A DNA stretch of 9,583 nt from Ignavibacteriales bacterium (GCA_003142915.1 PLNZ01000126.1:14392-23974), one strand, 5' to 3'. Positions 1 through 5,278 are shown, counted from the first letter of the stretch. A program made the numbers and translations. Notes: a model not told the origin generated them from the letters alone.

Positions 1-1679
1 AGGAAAATCGGCATTATATAAATCAATGACTGCTGTTTAGGATCTTTCACGGACATCTTTTGTTGAACGAACGTAGTAATCCCCATTAACAACGCCAAGC
101 CACTGACCTGATCTATCCCGAAGAACGGGAGTTTAAAAGGTAACGTAAAAATAGTATCTGGGCGGGAAAGGTCTGTTATCCAAAAAACAAATGGCTGCTG
201 CCTTAACTCAATTGCCACTTTTAATAATCCCCATAATGCAATAAAAATCGGCATCTGCAAAAGTAACGGCAAACATCCGCCCGCGGGATTCACTCCATAA
301 GTTGAATAAAGTTTCATCGTTTCTTTATTCATCTTCGGCGCATCGTCCTTATACTTCTCTTTCAATTCAGTTATCTTGGGCTGCAACATCTGCATCTTTT
401 TCATTGATTGAAAACTCGACTTGGTAAGCGGGTACAAGATTAATTTAATTATCAATGAAAAAACAATTATGACCACACCATAGTTTGGAATAAATGCATG
501 CAGCATATTAAACAATGGTAACAATAAATAAAGAGAAATAAATCGGATGAGAAACTTAAGCCCTAAAAAATTTCCAAACTCAACAATTTCGTCAAAATTA
601 TGACCATAGGCTTTTAATATATTATAATCTGCCGGACCAATATAAATGGTGAAACTTTTTTGTTCGAAATCTGAATTATTAAAAGGAATTATTAAGCGGA
701 TATTATAATAAGTATTCAATCCATTATTATCAATACTTGATTTAAATCCCTCTATATAGGCTCCATCCACATCGGAAGGGCTTTGTGGCGCAATAATGGC
801 TGCAAAATATTTATCCCTTACTGCAGCCCAGTCGACCATTCCGTTGAAATCTTTTTCAGCTTTTTCTCCAACCTTAGGTGCATCAACAACTACGTGATCA
901 CCACCATAATATACGCTTGCATTTGAATAGGTTGTTTCATCAACTGAATTTTCTTCTACACTTCTTAAGCCCTTGCTCCAAACAAAGTCAATATCGTTAT
1001 TACTAATAACATCGTTCAACCCGGCAAATTTTAGGTCGCACTTCATACTATATTTATCACCGTAAAAGATAAAACTCTTTTCAAGATATTTTTTATCTGC
1101 TACCTTTAATGTATAAATAATTACTAACGAATCTTTACCGGTTAGTTTATAGTAAGATTTAGATGCGTTGGAATTAAAATCAAGCTTAGAAGTATTAATT
1201 GCTTTGCCGTCTGAGGAAACAAACGATAAATCCGGTCCGCCGCCGTCTTCCGGATAGTTTATCAACTGAACGTGCGTATTATAAAAATCTTTACTTAAAT
1301 CGGATTTTTTACTAAACCAGTTTTTATAATTTTTCAGAAAGTACTTTTTGATGTCGCCGCCCTGGCTGCTCAGTTCCAATTGAACCAGATCATTTTCAAC
1401 TGTGATAATCTGTTCTTTACCTGATGGCGGGGGAAAATATTTACCGTAAGAAGTGCTATCGCTTTTACCGGGGTTAATCCTTGATATGCTTTCTGTTCCC
1501 TGGTTTTTATTCTTTTCTTTTCCCCCTTCCGTTACTGATTTTATTTTAGTCGTATCATAATTAATTGAGGTAGTGTCGGGTTTCCCGGTTTGTTCGGGCT
1601 GCTTCGGTGAACTTAAATAAAGCCAGAGAATTAGAACCGCACCGATTAACACAAAAGCTATTGTCGTTTGTTTGTCCAT
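1..1679 (-). CDS. yidC: Membrane protein insertase YidC (3' end cut by window edge)
   Basis: YidC inserts and folds inner-membrane proteins, alone or with SecYEG. The frame is open from an ATG at 1679 to base 1: 559 codons with no stop, so the C-terminus is missing. An N-terminal membrane anchor (residues about 6-22) is followed by a low-complexity Lys/Ser/Thr linker (about 25-85) and a large beta-rich periplasmic domain (about 90-350), as in Gram-negative YidC. The conserved 60KD_IMP insertase core begins near 370. It includes the YPLTK segment (416-420), the MQMLQPKI coupling loop (429-436), NPAGGCLPLLLQMPIF (464-479) and ELRQQPF (491-497). The positive groove residue that is Arg366 in E. 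coli aligns with Lys412, so charge is kept. It is last in the rpmH-rnpA-yidD-yidC operon, 10 nt after yidD. No strong Shine-Dalgarno is visible; nearby ATGs just upstream are out of frame. The identification is secure; the missing tail is probably a few dozen residues. Confidence 0.96.
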   Translation of the reverse strand, partial: MDKQTTIAFVLIGAVLILWLYLSSPKQPEQTGKPDTTSINYDTTKIKSVTEGGKEKNKNQGTESISRINPGKSDSTSYGKYFPPPSGKEQIITVENDLVQLELSSQGGDIKKYFLKNYKNWFSKKSDLSKDFYNTHVQLINYPEDGGGPDLSFVSSDGKAINTSKLDFNSNASKSYYKLTGKDSLVIIYTLKVADKKYLEKSFIFYGDKYSMKCDLKFAGLNDVISNNDIDFVWSKGLRSVEENSVDETTYSNASVYYGGDHVVVDAPKVGEKAEKDFNGMVDWAAVRDKYFAAIIAPQSPSDVDGAYIEGFKSSIDNNGLNTYYNIRLIIPFNNSDFEQKSFTIYIGPADYNILKAYGHNFDEIVEFGNFLGLKFLIRFISLYLLLPLFNMLHAFIPNYGVVIIVFSLIIKLILYPLTKSSFQSMKKMQMLQPKITELKEKYKDDAPKMNKETMKLYSTYGVNPAGGCLPLLLQMPIFIALWGLLKVAIELRQQPFVFWITDLSRPDTIFTLPFKLPFFGIDQVSGLALLMGITTFVQQKMSVKDPKQQSLIYIMPIF

Positions 1680-1689
1680 TCCATATCCA

Positions 1690-1899
1690 TTATTCTAGAG
1701 GGTCAAATCCCCCTTTATTAAAAGGATTGCATCTTAAAATTCGCCACACTGCTTTAGCCCCGCCTTTAAATATTCCATATTTTTCAATTGCTTGTATTGC
1801 GTATTCTGAGCAGGTTGGATAAAATCTACAAGAAGGCGGTAAGAGCGGAGATAAATATTTTTTATAAATCTTTATAAAAAAAACTAATACTCTCCACAT
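1690..1899 (-). CDS. yidD: Membrane protein insertion efficiency factor YidD
   Basis: This 69-residue protein belongs to the YidD (DUF37) family, small membrane-associated proteins that assist YidC-dependent insertion. The family signature is clear: IYKKYLSPLLPPSCRFYPTC (residues 11-30), then SEYA and a third conserved cysteine in RILRCNPF (53-60). The N-terminal segment before the motif is a short amphipathic, basic helix (about 1-15) and there is no cleavable signal peptide. Length is typical for the short form of the family. Its ATG shares one base with the rnpA stop codon (TAATG), which implies translational coupling, and yidC starts 10 nt after its stop. This rnpA-yidD-yidC order is widespread in bacteria. 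Its exact biochemical activity is not established for the family. Confidence 0.96.
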   Translation of the reverse strand: MWRVLVFFIKIYKKYLSPLLPPSCRFYPTCSEYAIQAIEKYGIFKGGAKAVWRILRCNPFNKGGFDPLE

Positions 1900-2297
1900 T
1901 AGAGCCTGCTTGCAATTTTTGTCATTATCTCAAAAACATGCGGCATTATTTCTTTATAGCTTAAAATTTTATTTCTTTCCTCACTTAAGATATTGGCAGA
2001 AAAAACAATTTTAAGTAAAACACTTTTTCTTAAACTAACTTCGGTAAGTATTTCTTTATTTAATCTATAAGATTCTTTGATTAGCCTTTTAACTTTATTT
2101 CTCCAGACTGCGCTTCCCAGTTTTTTACTGACCACAGGTGCAATTTTTACTCCGCTTTCTTCAGCTTTTTTTTCAATTATGTAATGTGCGCGTAATACTT
2201 TATCGGATGAATAAATTATTCTGCCTGTAGAAAATATAAGTTCAAAATCATTCCTTTTTTTTATTCTTTCACGTGATGAAAGACTAAAATGTTTCAA
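1899..2297 (-). CDS. rnpA: Ribonuclease P protein component RnpA
   Basis: RnpA is the basic protein subunit that binds the catalytic RNase P RNA and helps it cleave tRNA 5' leaders. The 132-residue product begins SLSSRERIKKRNDFELIFSTG (5-25), the usual RnpA opening. It carries the RNR-box region GSAVWRNKVKRLIKESYR (61-78), with R66, N67, K70 and R71 in the RNA-contacting helix. Length is near the family norm (about 115-135). The start chosen is TTG at 2297. An in-frame TGA at 2312-2310 leaves no ATG or GTG upstream, and the motif begins immediately after the TTG. It lies 5 nt after the rpmH stop, so translation is probably coupled to rpmH; any ribosome-binding signal must lie in the rpmH 3' end. 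Its stop overlaps the yidD start by one base. Confidence 0.95.
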   Translation of the reverse strand: MKHFSLSSRERIKKRNDFELIFSTGRIIYSSDKVLRAHYIIEKKAEESGVKIAPVVSKKLGSAVWRNKVKRLIKESYRLNKEILTEVSLRKSVLLKIVFSANILSEERNKILSYKEIMPHVFEIMTKIASRL

Positions 2298-2302
2298 TTT
2301 TC

Positions 2303-2449
2303 TTATTTCTCATCGCTTACAGTTAGCTTTTTTCTTCCTCTTAATCTTCTTCTTGCCAATACTTTACGGCCATTTTTTGATTTCATTCTTTCTCTGAAAC
2401 CATGCTTATTTTTTCTTTTCCTAATACTTGGTTGAAAAGTCCTCTTCAT
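2303..2449 (-). CDS. rpmH: 50S ribosomal protein L34
   Basis: This 48-residue, extremely basic protein of the large ribosomal subunit binds 23S rRNA. The sequence opens MKRTFQPSIRKRKNKHGFRE (1-20) and continues through RMKSKNGRKVLARRRLRGRK (21-40), the L34 signature over nearly its whole length. A short KLTVSDEK tail follows, as is common in Bacteroidota-type L34. A good Shine-Dalgarno, AAAAGGAG (2464-2457), sits 7 nt before the ATG. It is the first gene of the leftward operon rpmH-rnpA-yidD-yidC and is divergent from dnaA, the classic arrangement at bacterial origins. Confidence 0.98.
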   Translation of the reverse strand: MKRTFQPSIRKRKNKHGFRERMKSKNGRKVLARRRLRGRKKLTVSDEK

Positions 2450-2456
2450 ATTATAA

Positions 2457-2464
2457 CTCCTTTT
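2457..2464 (-). promoter_or_regulatory. Ribosome-binding site of rpmH
   Basis: AAAAGGAG on the minus strand, 7 nt before the rpmH ATG at 2449. It is one of the strongest Shine-Dalgarno matches in the window, fitting a ribosomal protein gene; most other genes here lack one. Confidence 0.7.
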
Positions 2465-2497
2465 ATCACAAAGACTGTAAAATTAAATAATCGTACG

Positions 2498-2528
2498 CAA
2501 ATATACAATAATCAATATTTCCTTTCAT
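2498..2528 (-). promoter_or_regulatory. Candidate rpmH operon promoter (Bacteroidota-type)
   Basis: On the minus strand TATATTTG (2505-2498) exactly matches the Bacteroidota sigma factor -7 consensus TAnnTTTG. Twenty nt upstream is ATG (2528-2526) where TTG is expected at -33, so two of three positions match. The predicted start would give a leader of roughly 40 nt before the rpmH ATG. Inference from motif only. Confidence 0.4.
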
Positions 2529-2648
2529 AATGATTACTTTTCAAAATAAACGAATTTTTGATATATTATTTAAAAATTAATTAGGAAAGCAACCCTTTAC
2601 TTCCTATTTTTTCGTTGAGTTGGGAGGTTAAAATTTCTGTGAATATGT

Positions 2649-2657
2649 TGTGGATAA
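2649..2657 (-). promoter_or_regulatory. DnaA box, perfect consensus
   Basis: The minus strand reads TTATCCACA, the exact high-affinity DnaA-binding consensus (TTATNCACA). It lies 240 bp before dnaA in the divergent intergenic region, the standard location for an origin or dnaA control box. Confidence 0.8.
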
Positions 2658-2664
2658 TTTTGTT

Positions 2665-2683
2665 TTGTGAAAACGTTTCACAA
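2665..2683. repeat. 19-bp inverted repeat, operator-like
   Basis: TTGTGAAAACGTTTCACAA has perfect 8-bp arms (TTGTGAAA / TTTCACAA) around ACG. It lies 7 nt after the perfect DnaA box. The short symmetric form suggests a dimeric DNA-binding protein site rather than an RNA hairpin. The AAACGTTT centre recalls LacI/GalR-type operators, but the protein is unknown. Confidence 0.55.
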
Positions 2684-2800
2684 TAACAGAAGCCGCATAT
2701 TTGTCATTTTCACTTTGTTTGTTGTGACGGTAAATCAAAAACACTGCCATAACTGTTTTTAATACAATATTTTACAGCCTAACATTTAATGTTGGCAAGT

Positions 2801-2809
2801 TGTTGATAA
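2801..2809 (-). promoter_or_regulatory. DnaA box, one mismatch (TTATCAACA)
   Basis: The minus strand reads TTATCAACA, differing from TTATNCACA only at position 6. It is identical to the box at 2874-2882 and overlaps the proposed -33 TTG of the dnaA promoter, so bound DnaA could repress dnaA. Confidence 0.6.
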
Positions 2810-2833
2810 CATTGTGCGCTATCAATATTTTTA
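2803..2833 (+). promoter_or_regulatory. Candidate dnaA promoter
   Basis: TTG (2803-2805), 20 nt, then TATTTTTA (2826-2833), close to the Bacteroidota TTG-N(19-21)-TAnnTTTG pattern with the final G replaced by A. Start of transcription would fall near 2840, giving a leader of about 50 nt. The -33 element lies inside a DnaA box. Motif-only inference in AT-rich DNA. Confidence 0.35.
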
Positions 2834-2873
2834 TTGAAACATTCGAAAAATTGAAGACTATTTGTCTTTCAAT

Positions 2874-2882
2874 TGTTGATAA
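2874..2882 (-). promoter_or_regulatory. DnaA box next to dnaA start (TTATCAACA)
   Basis: The minus strand reads TTATCAACA, 8 of 9 to consensus and identical to the box at 2801-2809. It ends 6 nt before the dnaA ATG, where a ribosome-binding site would normally lie; no good Shine-Dalgarno is present. Position suggests autoregulation as well as origin binding. Confidence 0.6.
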
Positions 2883-2888
2883 GTTTTT

Positions 2889-4292
2889 ATGAATGAGATC
2901 ATAATTTCAAAGAAAAAATTCCTTCTGGAACCCGCTGCAATATGGAGAGATTGCCTTAGAGCAATTAAAGATAACGTTACTTTAATGACATATAACACCT
3001 GGTTCGTACCAATTAAACCTATAGAATTGTTTAGCTCTACCTTAAAAGTTCAGATTCCAAGCCAATTCTTTTGGGAATGGATCGACGAACACTATAATAC
3101 ACTAATAACTAAAACCATTCATGATGTTATTGGACCCGAAGCAAAGCTTGCATATGTAATATCTGATGAAAAGGATATTGAAGAGGTTCCTGCCGTGGTT
3201 ATTAACAATTCAATGAACGCACCTATTGTTAGCGAAATATCAAAACCAAAACAAGACTTTGAATCTTTTTTAAATCCAAGATATACTTTTGATAATTTTA
3301 TAAAAGGAGAAGGCAACCAATTAGCCCGGGCAGCAGCCGGAGCTATCAGCGATAATCCCGGGGGAACCTCTTTTAACCCGTTATTTGTTTATGGCGGCGT
3401 TGGATTGGGAAAAACACACTTAATTCAGGCAATTGGAAACAAGATTTTACAAACCATCCCGGAAAAAAGAGTTATATATCTTTCGGCAGATATGTTTACT
3501 GTTGAGTTTGTAGAATCAATTCAAAATAATACCCTAAATGATTTTTCTAATTTCTACAGAAAAATGGATGTCCTTATAATTGATGATATCCAATCCTTAA
3601 TTGGAAAAGAAAAAACACAGGATTTATTCTTTCAGATATTTAACACTCTTCATCAATTAAGAAAACAAATAATTTTATCAAGCGATAAACCCCCAAAAGA
3701 CTTAAAAGGTCTTGACGATCGTCTAATTTCTCGCTTTCAATGGGGATTAACTGCCGATATTCAACCCCCGGACTTGGAAACAAGAATTGCCATCCTTAAA
3801 AGAAAATCAGAAGATTATGGAATGTTGATATCTAACGAAATCATAGAATATATAGCAAATAATATAACCTCAAACATCCGCGAACTTGAAGGTTGTCTAA
3901 TAAAATTGCTTGCAAATGCATCGTTAAATTCTAAAGAGATCAACCTTGAACTAACAAAAAGTATCGTAAAGGAAATCGCTACCGATATTAAAATAAATAT
4001 AACCATTGAAGATATTACCAAGTGTGTATGCGTTTATTTTAAAATAGATGAAAACAAAATTCGGGATAAAACGAGAAGAAAAGAAGTGGTAATGGCACGG
4101 CAAATAGCAATGTACCTATCCAAAGAACTTACAAAATCTTCTTTGAAAACTATCGGCTTGCATTTTGGCGGAAGAGATCATTCTACGGTTATTCATGCTT
4201 ACAATTCTATCGAGTCTTCTATGCAGACTGATTTACAACTAAAAGATACTTTGAATTCTTTAAGAAATAATATTGAACTTAACTGCTCTTAA
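2889..4292 (+). CDS. dnaA: Chromosomal replication initiator protein DnaA
   Basis: DnaA is the AAA+ ATPase that binds DnaA boxes, melts oriC and helps recruit the replicative helicase. All four domains are visible in 467 residues. Domain I (about 16-85) has the WRDCL...YNTWFVPIKP pattern; domain II (about 92-127) is a short linker. Domain III carries Walker A GGVGLGKTH (169-177, K175), Walker B VLIIDDIQ (228-235), the DRLISRF box with arginine-finger candidate R282, and sensor II NIRELEG (329-335). Domain IV ends with the DnaA signature GGRDHSTVIHAYNSI (427-441), whose residues contact the box. An extra dozen or so residues precede domain I; no closer ATG exists, so 2889 is the best start. 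There is no clear Shine-Dalgarno. DnaA boxes lie upstream and downstream, and a strong terminator follows 20 nt after the stop, so dnaA is probably transcribed alone. Confidence 0.99.
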   Translation: MNEIIISKKKFLLEPAAIWRDCLRAIKDNVTLMTYNTWFVPIKPIELFSSTLKVQIPSQFFWEWIDEHYNTLITKTIHDVIGPEAKLAYVISDEKDIEEVPAVVINNSMNAPIVSEISKPKQDFESFLNPRYTFDNFIKGEGNQLARAAAGAISDNPGGTSFNPLFVYGGVGLGKTHLIQAIGNKILQTIPEKRVIYLSADMFTVEFVESIQNNTLNDFSNFYRKMDVLIIDDIQSLIGKEKTQDLFFQIFNTLHQLRKQIILSSDKPPKDLKGLDDRLISRFQWGLTADIQPPDLETRIAILKRKSEDYGMLISNEIIEYIANNITSNIRELEGCLIKLLANASLNSKEINLELTKSIVKEIATDIKINITIEDITKCVCVYFKIDENKIRDKTRRKEVVMARQIAMYLSKELTKSSLKTIGLHFGGRDHSTVIHAYNSIESSMQTDLQLKDTLNSLRNNIELNCS

Positions 4293-4312
4293 AAATATTA
4301 AAATAACATGGT

Positions 4313-4348
4313 AAATTAAAAGCTCCGCAAAAACGGAGCTTTTAATTT
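4313..4348. terminator. Intrinsic terminator after dnaA
   Basis: A 15-bp perfect stem (4313-4327 with 4334-4348) has the GC-rich core AGCTCCG/CGGAGCT, a 6-nt CAAAAA loop, and A and T tracts on both sides. It begins 20 nt after the dnaA stop. The A/T symmetry could let it work in both directions. It isolates dnaA transcription from the AT-rich region and lipoprotein gene downstream. Confidence 0.9.
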
Positions 4349-4398
4349 TTAAACTGTAATTTTCTTAATCGTTTTGTGCAGATTTTTATTTTGCCCTA

Positions 4399-4407
4399 TG
4401 TGCATAT
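4399..4407 (-). promoter_or_regulatory. DnaA-box-like site (ATATGCACA)
   Basis: The minus strand matches TTATNCACA at 8 of 9, failing only at the first base. It sits in the 11-nt insertion of the inverted repeat at 4391-4454. Confidence 0.4.
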
Positions 4408-4409
4408 AT

Positions 4410-4418
4410 TGTTAATAA
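4410..4418 (-). promoter_or_regulatory. DnaA-box-like site (TTATTAACA)
   Basis: The minus strand matches TTATNCACA at 8 of 9, with the same C-to-A change at position 6 as the boxes before dnaA. It faces the identical site at 4438-4446. Confidence 0.4.
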
Positions 4419-4437
4419 TATCTTGTCTAAATGTTTA

Positions 4438-4446
4438 TTATTAACA
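4438..4446 (+). promoter_or_regulatory. DnaA-box-like site (TTATTAACA)
   Basis: The plus strand matches TTATNCACA at 8 of 9 with A at position 6. It forms the right arm of the inverted repeat with 4410-4418. Confidence 0.4.
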
Positions 4447-4539
4447 TAAGGCAAATAACTCTATATTTATCTACAATTTATTGACAATTAAAAATTATTG
4501 AAAGTATCCAACGGTAATCAAATTTGAATATTATAACAT

Positions 4540-4556
4540 ATATTAACATATCAACA
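4540..4556 (+). promoter_or_regulatory. Two tandem DnaA-box-like sites at the left of the AT core
   Basis: ATATTAACA (4540-4548) and ATATCAACA (4548-4556) lie head to tail sharing one base. Each keeps the TATNAACA core seen in the stronger boxes, differing from TTATNCACA at positions 1 and 6. A related TATAACA lies 10 bp upstream (4532-4538). Individually weak; their tandem spacing and position at the edge of the AT core raise the case. Confidence 0.4.
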
Positions 4557-4559
4557 GTG

Positions 4560-4610
4560 TTATTAATTATTATTAATATTTTAAATATATATATTAATAA
4601 TAATAATTAT
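4560..4610. other. 51-bp pure-A/T core with flanking TTA trinucleotide repeats, candidate DNA unwinding element
   Basis: No G or C occurs for 51 bp. Reading inward from the left box, after a 3-nt gap the plus strand has TTA TTA, one A, then TTA TTA TTA (4560-4575). Reading inward from the right box, after a 3-nt gap the minus strand has four TTA units (4606-4595). These match the complement of the DnaA-trio motif 3'-[G/A]A[T/A]-5' known from B. subtilis-type origins. The middle (4576-4594) is a simple AT palindrome-like stretch. Confidence 0.55.
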
Positions 4611-4618
4611 GTTGATAG
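4610..4618 (-). promoter_or_regulatory. DnaA-box-like site at the right of the AT core (CTATCAACA)
   Basis: The minus strand has TATCAACA, the same 8-mer as at 4549-4556 in the opposite direction, so the two sites face each other across the A/T core. Mismatched to TTATNCACA at positions 1 and 6. Confidence 0.4.
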
Positions 4619-4646
4619 ATGTTTTTGAGAGTAAACAAAGATAATT

Positions 4647-4668
4647 TACTTGTCTGTCGAAACAAGTA
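4647..4668. repeat. Small hairpin right of the AT core
   Basis: TACTTGT (4647-4653) pairs with ACAAGTA (4662-4668) around an 8-nt loop. A T-run comes only several bases later and the stem has little GC, so it is a poor terminator. Role unknown. Confidence 0.3.
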
Positions 4669-4707
4669 CTTGAAATTTTTATTTCCTGTTTTAATAATTA
4701 TTTGATG

Positions 4708-4738
4708 TTGATTATTAGAAACATTTAAGCTAATTTTT
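4708..4738 (+). promoter_or_regulatory. Candidate promoter of the lipoprotein gene
   Basis: TTG (4708-4710), 20 nt, then TAATTTTT (4731-4738), one base from the Bacteroidota -7 consensus TAnnTTTG. Transcription would begin near 4745, which excludes the upstream ATG at 4742 and supports the start at 4790. Confidence 0.4.
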
Positions 4739-4789
4739 ATTATGATAAATCGTACTAAATTTTATAATAATAATTTAAAAGAGAGTACT

Positions 4790-5239
4790 ATGAAAACATG
4801 GTTACTTTCAACAGGGATTATGGTTCTAACGGCATTATTATCTATGGGATGCTCTAGTTCCATAAATAATAACATAACGATTAATAATTTATCCGAGGGC
4901 GATGTTTATGTAAACTTTAGAGGATCTGTTATAGATATAGCTTCCGGACAAACATCGGTTATAAGCAATATTCCCAAGGGTAGTTATACTTATTCTACTA
5001 CGTATAATGTACCTGCCGGAGTATCTGGCTCAGCTACGGAGGGAAATATGACAGGTACGCTTATTGTGAACGCAGGGACAAAGATTCTAATACTTTATTC
5101 CAGCACACTTTTAGGCGGAACATATACAATCTCTGTTAGTATTTCGGATAGCGACAATCAAACTCAAACTACAAGTCCGAACATCGCTTTGCCGGGTCAA
5201 ACTGAACGGAAAACAAACCTAAATCTTACCGGGCCATAA
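4790..5239 (+). CDS. Small secreted lipoprotein, function unknown
   Basis: I do not recognise this 149-residue protein. It starts with a basic-hydrophobic signal peptide (MKTWLLSTG, then MVLTALLSMG) ending at Cys21 in LSMGC, which fits the general lipobox pattern. It should therefore be lipidated and held on the cell envelope. The mature part is polar, rich in Ser, Thr, Asn and Gly, with alternating beta-strand-like segments and no cysteine after the lipobox: an N-rich stretch (25-33), a central Gly/Thr region (50-95), a hydrophobic strand (about 98-108) and a Thr/Gln/Asn tail. No catalytic motif is visible. The ATG at 4790 is preferred over an in-frame one at 4742. It puts the signal peptide at the N-terminus, has GAGAG 5-9 nt upstream, and lies after the predicted promoter. 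Its place between dnaA and dnaN is unusual; nothing in the sequence links it to replication. Confidence 0.8.
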   Translation: MKTWLLSTGIMVLTALLSMGCSSSINNNITINNLSEGDVYVNFRGSVIDIASGQTSVISNIPKGSYTYSTTYNVPAGVSGSATEGNMTGTLIVNAGTKILILYSSTLLGGTYTISVSISDSDNQTQTTSPNIALPGQTERKTNLNLTGP

Positions 5240-5254
5240 AATAATTTTTAGGTT

Positions 5255-5278
5255 TTTGATAGCAGCCTTGTTATCAAA
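5255..5278 (+). terminator. Weak AT-rich hairpin after the lipoprotein gene
   Basis: TTTGATA (5255-5261) pairs with TATCAAA (5272-5278) around a 10-nt loop, followed by a short TTTT. It begins 15 nt after the lipoprotein stop. Low GC in the stem makes it a doubtful terminator. Confidence 0.3.

Larger units (their letters stand above)
2450..2888. other. rpmH-dnaA intergenic region, probable upstream half of oriC
   Basis: This 439-bp AT-rich non-coding stretch separates the leftward rpmH operon from rightward dnaA. It contains one perfect DnaA box (2649-2657), two TTATCAACA boxes (2801-2809, 2874-2882), a 19-bp palindrome with 8-bp arms (2665-2683) and candidate divergent promoters. I see no gene and no long pure-A/T unwinding element here. 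The transcription switch and DnaA boxes mark it as part of the origin, with the likely melting site on the other side of dnaA. Confidence 0.7.
4391..4454. repeat. Interrupted inverted repeat carrying DnaA-box-like arms
   Basis: Core arms TGTTAATAATA (4410-4420) and TATTATTAACA (4436-4446) are perfectly complementary over 11 bp around a 15-nt spacer. Outer arms TTGCCCTA (4391-4398) and TAAGGCAA (4447-4454) pair at 7 of 8. The left side has an extra 11 nt (4399-4409). Each core arm contains TTATTAACA, one mismatch from a DnaA box, and the insertion holds most of TGTGCATAT, another near-box. Confidence 0.6.
4293..4789. other. dnaA-lipoprotein intergenic region, probable oriC core
   Basis: This non-coding stretch of about 500 bp is extremely AT-rich. 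In order it holds the dnaA terminator, an inverted repeat with DnaA-box-like arms (4391-4454), tandem box-like sites (4540-4556), a 51-bp pure-A/T core (4560-4610), and an opposing box-like site (4610-4618). A small hairpin (4647-4668) and a candidate promoter (4708-4738) follow. No convincing gene is seen. The combination is what a DnaA-dependent unwinding region should look like. Confidence 0.65.

Noticed and set aside
1607..1822. Plus-strand open frame across the yidC start and yidD
   Set aside because: It is antisense to the conserved YidD coding region and the YidC N-terminus, and its translation resembles no protein family.
2655..2662. TAATTTTG as the -7 box of a dnaA promoter
   Set aside because: It matches the Bacteroidota -7 consensus but has no TTG at the -33 distance, lies over the perfect DnaA box, and would give a leader of more than 200 nt. 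The pair at 2803-2833 fits better.
2665..2683. Possible parS (ParB-binding) site because of GTTTCAC and GTGAAA
   Set aside because: The consensus parS is TGTTTCAC followed by GTGAAACA. Here the half-sites are everted (GTGAAA first, then TTTCAC) and separated by ACG, so the arrangement is not parS.
2737..2760. AAAAACA/TGTTTTT inverted repeat as a terminator
   Set aside because: The 7-bp stem is almost all A/T with a 10-nt loop, and no gene ends nearby that would need it.
4742..4789. Longer lipoprotein start at ATG 4742
   Set aside because: It would add 16 polar residues before the signal peptide, has no Shine-Dalgarno, and lies at or before the predicted transcription start.
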